Shown: positions 1 through 7,917 of the stretch, in pieces | How positions within the stretch are numbered: the first letter of the stretch is position 1 | How the letters are laid out: every line of letters begins with the position of its first letter | Position numbers and translations under genes: made by a program | The notes under the pieces: generated by a model | The model's input: only the letters and a program-made list of their open reading frames with translations | Database searches by the model: none | Told to the model about the DNA's origin: nothing | Source of the DNA: Chromera velia | Lineage: Eukaryota; Sar; Chromeraceae | Reading direction: 5' to 3' | Length of the DNA stretch: 12,575 nt | NCBI GenBank assembly: GCA_018398765.1 | Contig: JAHBMJ010002390.1 | Coordinates: 1-12,575 of the forward strand

Positions 1-118
1 GCTTGAAGAGCTTGTTTGTTAGCAGCCCGTCTCTTCCTTTTCTCTTCCTTCTCCTTCTGAAGTTCCCACGCACCAAGACAAGAGGAGTCTTAGTTGTGAG
101 CTGCGGGGGCACATCATC

Positions 119-478
119 ATGGGGAAAAAGCCTGCTGCTTCCCTCTTGCCCTTTTGCGAGCAGTGTGGACGTGTTTGGGCTTTTTTTTGGGAGGAACGGA
201 CGCAACGAAAGGGCCTGAAAAAGTTTAAAAGTGGATACTGGAGATCGAACCTGGAGGTTGATCACTTGGTCGATGTACTGGATAGCAACCACCCCCACCG
301 ACTATGCAAATTGGACCTAGTCTCTATTCCCCAGCCACAGTGGCAGAGCCGATTTGACGCTATGTGCAAAGAAGCTGCAGTGTGCCGCCTAGTATGCGTG
401 CTCTGCCATGAACGTCCAGGCCGCACAGCCTATGAATGGTCAGCCGGAAGTACCCCCCCAAGGCTAGTTTTTGTATAG
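119..478 (+). CDS. Possible terminal exon of an unrecognised gene
   Basis: A 119-codon open frame ending in TAG at 476-478. The ATG at 119 may be incidental. A pyrimidine-rich tract at about 30-60 followed by AAG, and a GAGCAG near 160, could both be splice acceptors, so the true coding part may be the end of a gene entering from the left. The middle (for example VDHLVDVLDSNHPHRL followed by a CKLDL motif) has the look of a helix-strand pair from a repeat protein. The C-terminal third holds several Cys and His residues. I do not recognise a family. It could equally be a chance frame, since the start carries no signal peptide or domain. Confidence 0.22.
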   Translation: MGKKPAASLLPFCEQCGRVWAFFWEERTQRKGLKKFKSGYWRSNLEVDHLVDVLDSNHPHRLCKLDLVSIPQPQWQSRFDAMCKEAAVCRLVCVLCHERPGRTAYEWSAGSTPPRLVFV

Positions 479-479
479 A

Positions 480-793
480 AAGTTCAAAGTGGGCAAAGTG
501 TGATGAAATATACGGTATAATAACGTGCACTAGCTAACTTCAGTTCACTTGCATGCATCATTCGATCAAATCTCCAATCCACTCACCAGTGACTGTACAG
601 TCAGATCGATAGACTGCATGGTGTGCATCAGTGCAACACCATTGTGTACGCTCAAACCAAGGCAATTATTAAAGGTCTCACAGTCTCTCTGAGGTATAGC
701 GCTTCATAAATCGTTCCGAGCACCCATGTCATGCAGCGTGCCCTTTCGGACCCACGCACTGAGGTCGTTGTAGAGGTCCACACCGTTGCAGCG
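480..793 (+). promoter_or_regulatory. Upstream region of the CAP-like gene with palindromes
   Basis: No convincing coding frame. The stretch holds a TGCATGCA site at 550-557, a 14-nt perfect palindrome at 590-603 (TGACTGTACAGTCA), and an imperfect hairpin at 619-641 with a TGGTG/CACCA stem enclosing TGCA/TGCA. Two ATGs near 727 and 731 precede the chosen start of the next gene. The 731 frame is continuous with that gene but would place 21 residues before its signal peptide. A promoter/5' leader role is inferred from position only. Confidence 0.35.
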
Positions 794-1739
794 ATGTTAT
801 CGAAATGGATGGTCGCTCTTTTCGTCTGCTTCTCATCGTCCGGGCTCGTGTCCGGGCTCTTTTGCCCGCCTGTCGAGCCCTCAGCCATGACTCTTGCTTT
901 CAATGCCAAAAGGGATATGCACGTCGGTCGACAGGCCTTTGCTCGTCAAAACTCGGTCACGGCAACCTTTAAAGCTTTCAAACACCTGAGCTTTTTGTGA
1001 AACAGGGAATCCCTCCCATGGTTTGGGATGAAAATTTGGCAGCGAAGGCTGCCTCGGTGGCAAGCGACTTGCAAGCGAATTTCAGGTAGCGCGAGGGTAG
1101 CTGAGTGCGATTGGTAGCCACTATGGACAGCAAGCAACTTCTCTTGGAGTCAATCTGCACGACTGCTGTCGTGGCCATTTCGGAGTAAACGCTCTCGCGT
1201 GCATGTATGCAGCTGCAACGCCGTCGAAAGTCATATTGAGCGTCGAGAGACCCTTTTGCTCGGGACAGAGGATTCCTTGACAGAGGAACAAGTGGTTGGG
1301 AAATGGCTGGCACCGATTTCAAAGATGGACATGAGGACTCGCAGCTTCCTAACGCCCTCGTCGTCAAAAAAAGCGATTCCACAGGTCGAAAACATAGTGC
1401 TGAATCGCTTTGCCAAACAGATTTTAGAACGAATCACATCAAATCCTGGTTTGTCTGCAGATTCTGGCCCCAAAGACAAGATTTGTCGCCTGCTCCAAAG
1501 CTTGTTGCTCAAATTCCGAAGGTCTCCAGAAAACGATCTGGGTAAGCAGGGCCTCTCCCCCAACTTGGACGGTGCACTAGACGGTGCAGTCTTTCACCAT
1601 TCATGCAACCCTGCACGTTCTGAGTTTCACACAGGTCTGCTCCACAAAATACCGAAATTTCGTTGAAGAGGTCATGGAGTCGATGCCACCAGTAACAAAG
1701 AGCTTCGACTTCTCTAAAGGGTTCAATCCAGAGGAATAA
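794..1739 (+). CDS. Secreted CAP/SCP (PR-1)-like protein, five exons
   Basis: Proposed exons: 794-922, 1006-1085, 1213-1384, 1461-1541 and 1635-1739 (stop TAA). All junctions are GT-AG and phase-matched (phases 0, 2, 0, 0), giving 188 residues. Residues 1-21 look like a signal peptide (basic start, then a VALFVCF core). CAP-like features follow in the right order: LAFNAKRDMH at 34-43 in the place of the usual HNxYR..HG motif; GIPPMVWDENLAAKA at 44-58, matching the family's PPLxWDxxLAxxA helix; EEQVVGKWL like the family's helix before the sheet; PQILAPKTRFVACS at 126-139 in the GHFTQxVWxxTxxVGCA position; and a Cys-rich end with IWVCSTKY like the VCNY strand. Both cavity histidines are replaced, so any metal-binding role is doubtful. 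CAP proteins are usually secreted and have varied roles; none is assigned here. The third intron (76 nt) could instead use an acceptor at 1427. The family call is tentative because similarity is judged by eye. The unusual frame changes could also mean a decayed gene. Confidence 0.55.
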
Positions 1740-2868
1740 CTCTCCATGACTCTTTTCGCAATCCGAACTAAATTCTGACAGTTTTAACGTGTGTTTAGGC
1801 CGTACGTGCACTTCTACAAGAGTGTTTCGAGTCTTAAACAAACGCGCAGATGATGAAATAAATGAAATACTACATTTAGAGATTTGAGTTTCTATTAGTT
1901 TTCTAAAATCATTTTTTCATCATTTTTCTATTATTTGGATGTACTTGGATGTGGTCACGGTTACACCAGAGAGTAGAGTCGGGAACTGCCAGACTGACAG
2001 TATCATAATACTAGCTACTAGTAGTAATACCATCAGTATTGATTGCTATATATATAGTTTGATTTTAGTTTAGCCAGGCAACGCGAGAATTCCCTTTTGT
2101 TCAGTTATTCAAGTTTGGCTACATACTATATTTGGCACAAACACTTCCATTACCACATTGCTAGCTGCTGCTAGTACTGCTGCAATCATCAAGATACTAC
2201 AAGATACAGAGAGGTTAATATCAGGTTATAAAGTCTTTATAATTAAGTTGCACTATAACTCGCATGGAGCTAGCTAACTAAGGACTAAAGTTAGAGATTA
2301 TATATAAATATATAGATAAATACGACCCATATAATATACAGTTTCGTATCAAAATCTATGTCAAAATCATGTTTTAAGTTTATTTTAAAAAGCAATGAGA
2401 GTCATGTTCTATTAAGCTTGTGGTGGAGCCTTGTGCCAGTAAAATTGTTCAATTTGACTTGTTTGCTTGTAATATATTATAATCGATAGTCATGGTATAT
2501 ATATTAGCCACTACTAAGTGGCGGTACTAATAGTTATTAGCTACTAACTCTACTGGTAGTACTACCATAGATTTATACCATAGTACCTAGCGTACTACTA
2601 GCTATACTATGAAACGATTTCAAGCAAAACAATGACCTGTCAATAAGAAGAGACGCTACTGTCACGCTCGAATATAGACGTATGAAATTCTTGTGAATTA
2701 ATATCAAACGGCGCCTAGCATGGCGTGGCGTGCAAACGGTAGCATCAGCCGCATACAAGTACTGTAAGTATACAAGTCATGAACGTGCAACTGTGAAAGC
2801 TTTTTCTTCCGCCATATGAGCAGAGACCTCGCTGGCAGTTTCCGCGGCTGAACCGGTATCGCCTCACT
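1740..2868. other. AT-rich intergenic stretch between convergent genes
   Basis: No coding feature was found. Composition is visibly richer in A+T than on either side, with many stops in all frames and runs such as TATATATATAG near 2050 and 2290-2320. Short palindromes cluster here: CTACTAGTAG at 2015-2024, a GCCACT-ACTA-AGTGGC hairpin at 2507-2522, and a 14-nt perfect palindrome TGGTAGTACTACCA at 2554-2567. An AATAAA lies about 115 nt past the CAP-like stop (near 1856) and could serve polyadenylation. Both flanking genes end toward this stretch, so it probably holds both 3' UTRs and terminators. No terminal repeats or transposase remnant were seen. Confidence 0.5.
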
Positions 2869-3263
2869 TTACAGAGGGTATGTGGGCTGCGGAACGGCAG
2901 GCGCGCACCCAGTGGCTACTGACGCTTCCAACTGCTTGATGACCTGTTCTGTAACTTTTCGCCTGCAATAGAAGAAATGCAGGGGGCGGTTCGATTGTTT
3001 GAACATTTGCTTGAAAATGAGCTTCACGTGCATTTGCAAGTCTCCTCTCAATGCCTTAAATCACAACTTCCAAGCGCGCCAGCAACAAAGAGAGCCAACC
3101 AGAAACGGAGTTCGAGGAGGACCAATGCGAGAAGCCACTGGAGCAGCAACGATCCCTGTATGAAAAAGGAAGACGGGGAGAAACAGAGAAGAAAGGGGCC
3201 GAAGAGGTCGTTGGAACACGCAACAGGACAAGCGACGAGTGGCACTCTCAGAAGGCAGCGAGG

Positions 3264-3297
<34 letters not shown>

Positions 3298-4414
3298 AGA
3301 TCCTCTGCAGGGTGAGACAGACAGCCAACCTGTCAACGAATGACTCTGGGTGTCCGACTGTGTCCATCCAGATCTCTCTTTTCTCCTCCACATCGGCTCC
3401 GTATGCCACCGCAGCCTCGACTTTCTCCTCCGCATGGACGGGGGAGAAGTCCAGCCACCGCAGTTGAGGAAGCCTGCACATTCAGACCAGGGTTGTCAAA
3501 GGCGAATACAATGAACGTATGACAGACAGAGGGAGAGAGGGACAAATGCATCAACGAAGAGAAGGAGAGAAAAAGAAGAGCAAAAAAGGAGAAAAGAGAA
3601 AAGAAAGCGACGGAACAAGAAAGAGATGCACGTGTAATTGGCCCTATCAGCTGGACACACACAGCAACGCCGGGCCGGAAGGGCGGGCAAGACGGAGGGC
3701 GGGGTCGAAAAGAGAGAGGCTCACCTGTACAGAATTTGTGTTCTGTAAAATGGCACATGCTCCATGGCTGAAGGCGCGATGTAGAGATCACACAGCCGTG
3801 CAAATCCTGCCAGGCATTCCACCTGCAGGCATATGTTTTTATGCAACGCCACAGTTACGCGAAAATGCATGTGCACCCACACACATGGCTTACACATGGA
3901 GAGAGAGAGAGAGGAATCTGGTATTGCTGTGGGCTCTCATCCTTCCTTTTTTGGTGCAGTTCTCTGTGGAGGCGTTTCTTTTATTGTCCTTCTTGTCTGT
4001 CGACAACTGAGTGAAGAGAAAGAAGTGCGAAATACAAAATCGTAAAAGAGCCGACAGAATCATCCCCTCTTCACATCCCGCTGCCCTCACCCAAGCAGAC
4101 ACAACAACAAGAAGAAATCAGAATCCACCTATGATGCAGCTTCTTGTTCTATTCCATTTCGTGCCTCTCTGCCTACCTGAGAAGCATGCGAGAGTCCGTT
4201 GTCGGAGACGTTGAGGACCCTCAGGCGAGGATGTCTGTCTGCGGAGAGAGGTTCGAGGCTCTTGATGGAATTCGACGCCACGTTCAGACAGGAGAGCCGA
4301 TCCAGAGACTCTAAACCCTCAATGGACCTCAGCTCGTTCCCCGCCATGTGCAGCTCCTCGACGGGGAGGTTGTTCAGGTTCTCGATTCGGGTCAGAGTGT
4401 TCTCTGAATGTGGG

Positions 4415-4450
<36 letters not shown>

Positions 4451-5548
4451 TGAATATATACATAGAGAGAGGAGTTACAGCAGGGCATAGCATTCTGATC
4501 ACATTCAACACTCAGTACGAAAATGCCAATGTGAGTATCTGAGTCAGTAGAACGAAAGGGAGGACCCCAGACCTCTTGCTCAAACAGAAGTGGCAAAAGG
4601 CGCGGAGGGAGCTAGAATAGCCGTGAGAAAAAGAAGAAGAACAAGAAAAAGAAGAAAAACAAGAAGAAGAAGAGGAGGAGGAGGAGGAGGAGGAGGAGGA
4701 AGAAGAAGAAGAAGAAGAAGAAGAAGAAGAAGAAGAAGAAGAAGAGGAGGAGGAGGAAGAAGAGGAGGAGGAGGAAGAAGAGGAGGAGGAGGAGGAAGAG
4801 AAACGGACCCGAGAGGTCCAAAGCCACCAGTCGGTCGTTTGTGACCAGACCCTCAGAGATTGTGCTGATCAAATTGCCCCTCAGGTTCAGCTCTCTGCAT
4901 CAGTCACCGAACAGATTTACTAAGTCAATGGTCGGGAGGAATACAAAAAGAAAAGGGACTGCGTCTTACCTCCCAGGCAAAAAAGGCGAAAACACGACTT
5001 CCTTTCGATAGCTTGCCCATCTCTTGGTCCACTTTCCAACCAGCCCAGAGCCTTGCTTTTCTCTCCCGAAGCCACTCACTCTCTGTATGATCATGCGAAA
5101 GCCAAAGAGAGGAACAAATCCCGTGACTGCATGAGACAGAAACAGCCGACTGACCGGAGCCATTCGTGGAACGTCCAGTCTCCCACATCCCGAATGCGGT
5201 TGTATGAGAGGTCGCAGGTCTCCAGTCGTCGCATCTTCCCATGAGTCCCCAGTCCTGGGCCCATCAGTTGGTTCCTCGAGGCGTCGAGGTGGGTCAAGTT
5301 GGGCAGCTGCACAACGTCGTGGAGGTTCCGCAGCTGGTTTCCGCAGAGGATCAGGGTGCGAAGGTGTTCGTATTTTCTCAGGGCCTGGAGGGAGGTGAGC
5401 CCCTGGTTCTCTAGAGATAGTTTCAGGTACGCATGCCGCCCCGTGTCTGTCTTTCCCAAGCAACAGAGACCTCTGCGGATGTCCTCATCATCAAGCGCTC
5501 TGCAGTCATGCACGTACGTAGGCAGGCAGGTAGACAGGCAGACAGGCA

Positions 5549-5598
<50 letters not shown>

Positions 5599-7019
5599 CA
5601 AAAAGCATGAAGGAAGGAAGCCAGGCAGACAAGGGGGCAAAAGGGAAGAAGGTAAGGCGGAAAGAACGCTGGCAGGAATTTGGCGAACAACGAAGATTGA
5701 TGCAAGTGCATGTAGAGAATCTCGAGATACTTAATCCTACATGACTACTGCAATTTTTGACCAAGAAAAATGAATTGAGAATGGTGGGGAGGGACGACGA
5801 GAGTCGGAGAGTGGAAGGAACAGGGGCTTAAAGGAGAGAGAGAACGCAGATAGATTTTCGAAAGATCAGACAGACCTGTTGTCGGCCTCCAGGCACGCAG
5901 CGTCATCTAGTGTGTGCCTGTGATCAAGTCCGTAAAGTCCCGTGGGCTCATCTACCCTGGAGGGCAACCGCATGCCTAGAGTATTTCGCAATTCTGCAAG
6001 TCTCTCGTCATCCAGCTCGTGTGCCGCAAGGCGTTTGCGCTTCCTCTCTGCCTCAGCCTGCCAAAACTCTTGTGCAGTCGCCACAAGTTTTTCCATCACC
6101 TGCGCCACTGAATCAAAATCATAGGCAGAACATTCGAGATATGCAAGCGCACCGATTTCCTCGGCGAGCTTCATACCCCCCGACCGTGTAAGGATTTCTC
6201 CAAAAACACCAGCTCGCCCTTTGTCAATGCCGATAGATGCTGCGGCACCCCCCAAACTCTCCTTTGTGCGCATGTGCGTCTCTCGTATGTCAGTTCGGAG
6301 ACCTAGAAGCACATAGGGCACATTGGTTTTGAACCCCCGGAGAATGGGCACCCAGTGGCTTCTTGCCCTCTCGACATCCTCTGCCCTGTCGACTGAGACT
6401 GTGAGGGCAACACAATGGGCTGTGAAGAGAACAGGTTGCCTCCTGGGATCGGGACGTATGCGGACAGGGAGGAGCGATGGCTTTGTGCTGGGGTCCTCTC
6501 CCTCGTGTTCGTCCACCTGCTCGCACCCGGAACAGTCGAAGAACCGCGCCTCCACAAAGCTCCCGTTGGGGGTCACTGCAGCATCGCATGCATATGTATA
6601 CACACACGATTCAGAGAATCAGAAGCTTCCTGCAAGAACGGCATTTCGCGAAATTTATTGCAAACACAATACAAGGACAGCTAGGCACGGTCGTGAGCAG
6701 GCGGGTATCGTCGCATGCAGTTCTCACTAAATGCATGCGCCTGGGTACACCCATACCGACCTGGGATTGACTCCTCCTCGTACAGAGGGAACTCTTTTGC
6801 GAAGCTCAGCAGCTGCCTGACTGCAGGCTTGCCTGGTACCTCCTCGAAGCTTAAGATCTCATCTCTGTAGACGGCCAACGCGCTTGTCTGCCCAACCTTG
6901 GGCCCGCAACTGAGTAGACACACTCTGAGGGTGCCCAAAGTCGCCTGTTGAAATTCTGCGGCCACCTCTGCCTGCTGGGACTCCTGTGATTGCCCCAGAC
7001 GGTTGTAAAACTCACTCAT
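2869..7019 (-). CDS. Rho-like pseudo-GTPase fused to leucine-rich repeats, eight exons
   Basis: Exons in coding order: 7019-6761, 6575-5876, 5499-5155, 4894-4809, 4403-4177, 3822-3725, 3473-3330 and 2962-2869 (TAA). All introns are GT-AG, with phases 1, 2, 2, 1, 0, 2, 2, and the spliced length is 651 codons. Residues 31-254 resemble a Rho-family GTPase: P-loop position CGPKVGQT (38-45), DCSG (100-103), LLGLRTDIRE (176-185), a Rho-type insert, then the EEIGALAYLECSA stretch (225-237) with the G5 ECSA. P-loop Lys is Gln, the Gln61 position is Cys104 and the NKxD/TKxD motif is LRTD, so GTP binding and hydrolysis are doubtful. No CAAX tail follows; a charged helix (255-290) links to the repeats. 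Residues 327-570 are SDS22-type LRRs whose start (RRGLCCLGKTDTG, then YLKLSL, KYEHLRTL) closely recalls LRGUK. RLPQLRWLDFSPV (572-584) resembles a C-terminal LRR cap. The guanylate-kinase domain of LRGUK is absent. Start at 7019 is the first ATG before the GTPase fold, with A at -3. A scaffold role, perhaps flagellar, is inference. Confidence 0.8.
3264..3299. repeat. Compound (CA)n-(GA)n microsatellite
   Basis: About 16 nt of alternating CA followed directly by about 17 nt of alternating AG. It lies in the last intron (3329-2963) of the Rho-LRR gene, just inside the donor. Confidence 0.85.
4414..4447. repeat. (CA)n microsatellite next to a splice acceptor
   Basis: About 16 CA units on the plus strand. 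In the orientation of the Rho-LRR gene this is (TG)n ending about ten bases before the CCCACATTCAG acceptor of exon 5 (exon starts at 4403). It occupies the place of the usual polypyrimidine tract. Confidence 0.85.
4627..4802. repeat. Long GAA/GGA polypurine tract in intron 4 of the Rho-LRR gene
   Basis: About 175 nt of almost pure purine on the plus strand, built of blocks of GAA and GGA (AGG) triplets with few interruptions. On the coding (minus) strand it is pyrimidine and begins a few bases after the exon 4 donor at 4808. Open frames across it (poly-Arg/Gly on plus, poly-Leu/Phe on minus) are repeat translations, not genes. Confidence 0.9.
5518..5600. repeat. (CAGG)n tetranucleotide repeat in intron 2 of the Rho-LRR gene
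   Basis: A run of CAGG/GGCA units, mixed with a few CAGA units at its left end and pure for about 45 nt at its right end. On the transcribed gene's sense strand it reads (CCTG)n and ends about 20 nt upstream of the acceptor for exon 3 (exon starts 5499). Confidence 0.9.
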
Positions 7020-7917
7020 TTTGAGCTGGGGCTGTACTGTGATCCGTCTTCTGCGAATAGAGGACCAATGCAGCTATGTGGTTCGTCAAGTCTTCACCAC
7101 CTCATCTGTTGTTCTGGTCAAGCAACACGAGTCTGGAATACGGAATCGTTGAGTCTGCGGGAACTGCTTCTGTTGCCATACAGACCAGCCTTCTGGTCTC
7201 GATACTTCGGATGGGCATCCACTGGCCTCGAAATGTGGAGGCTACTGCCTCTTTTGTTTCGTTTCCGCTATAGGTTGCTTGACCTGTATGTAAACGTCGA
7301 TCAAAGGCAGCTTGGAAATTCAAAGCGCGCTCGCATTGCGCCGCGTGCATGCAGTGCGCAAGTTAAGGCATGCATGCACGGAACGATACGCGTATACGCG
7401 CGTGCGTCAAGAGCTAGCTATAGGTCTGAGGACATGCAGCAGTCATGCAGCAGTCAGCGTCTCTGCCGTCTCCGACAAATTAAAAGTCACGCACTGTGGT
7501 CTATTAAAGTTCTCATGTCATCTCTGTTCTCATTCCTTTCTTTTCAACCCACAATGATAATCGTCAGCAGAAGATTGTCAGAAGTTACCGTTCCTTTGAC
7601 GCTTTTCAATTGTACCCATACATGCAGGTCTGGCTTGCACCCAAGTAAGCCCACCAGCAGACGTAAGGCTTAGTAATCAGAGAGCAGACGTGCGCTGTCC
7701 GGCGGTAAATTGTTAGGGTCCAAGGCAGTAACACGTCGTTGGTGTGGCTGTTGTCTTCTGCATGCCCCCTGCATCTCTTCTTTTGCTTCATCGCTCTTAC
7801 AAAACAAGCTTGTGTCTCAGCAGTCGGTGTGCGTTTCTTCTTCTCTCTCAGTTTGTGCTGCAGGGCGGTCAGCCCCCCGTGCGTTCTTCATTTCTTGTGA
7901 CAAGACTGAGCCAGAGG
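7020..7917. promoter_or_regulatory. Divergent promoter region shared by Rho-LRR and OGG1 genes
   Basis: About 0.9 kb between two start codons facing away from each other. It holds TGCATGCA at 7346-7353 and again at 7371-7378, the perfect palindrome CGCGTATACGCG at 7389-7400, AGCTAGCT near 7412, and an exact 11-bp tandem duplication (CATGCAGCAGT) at 7433-7454. The right end is pyrimidine-rich, with possible acceptors near 7850 and 7862, so a 5'-UTR intron of OGG1 is possible. The frames crossing it show no domain. TGCATGC is a known ApiAP2 target motif in apicomplexan promoters; its use here is inference. Confidence 0.5.
7346..7378. promoter_or_regulatory. Paired TGCATGCA sites
   Basis: Two perfect TGCATGCA palindromes at 7346-7353 and 7371-7378, start-to-start 25 bp apart, roughly midway between the two divergent genes. 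Further GCATGC or TGCATGC sites fall in intron 1 of the minus-strand gene at 6586, 6713 and 6732. A transcription factor site is inferred from motif and position. Confidence 0.4.

Noticed and set aside
1199-1666. 155-codon single-exon gene on the plus strand
   Set aside because: Its first half is exon 3 of the CAP-like gene, but the second half loses CAP similarity while another frame after a TTTGTCTGCAG acceptor regains it. The start codon there is GTG, not ATG.
3061-3278. Possible extra exon of the Rho-LRR gene after a CATACAG acceptor near 3163
   Set aside because: The reading in the required phase is Ser/Cys-rich without repeat character, and the direct junction 3330/2962 already keeps the frame.
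3333-3803. 156-codon minus-strand frame in the LRR gene region
   Set aside because: Most of it reads intron in the wrong frame. The real coding pieces are 3725-3822 and 3330-3473 in other frames, which give LRR cap sequence.
2869-4176. Guanylate-kinase domain expected if the gene were a true LRGUK orthologue
   Set aside because: No nucleotide-kinase P-loop or guanylate-kinase segment was found after the LRRs; the protein ends 30 residues after the last junction.
4590-4872. Long open frames on both strands giving poly-Arg/Gly and poly-Leu/Phe proteins
   Set aside because: They translate a GAA/GGA microsatellite inside an intron. The only real coding part is the LRR exon 4809-4894 on the minus strand.
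5299-5744. Plus-strand frames with AGRQ repeats
   Set aside because: They translate the CAGG tetranucleotide repeat and the antisense of an LRR exon.
7102-7350. Minus-strand open frame upstream of the Rho-LRR start
   Set aside because: It looks mildly protein-like and has a possible acceptor (ACATACAG near 7285), but it ends in a stop before the 7019 ATG and shows no phase-matched donor or motif. I regard it as probable 5' leader or chance.
6990-7673. 227-codon plus-strand frame across the divergent spacer
   Set aside because: It has no ATG at its start, no recognisable domain, and a composition rich in Ser/Arg/Leu as expected of chance. It begins antisense to exon 1 of the Rho-LRR gene.
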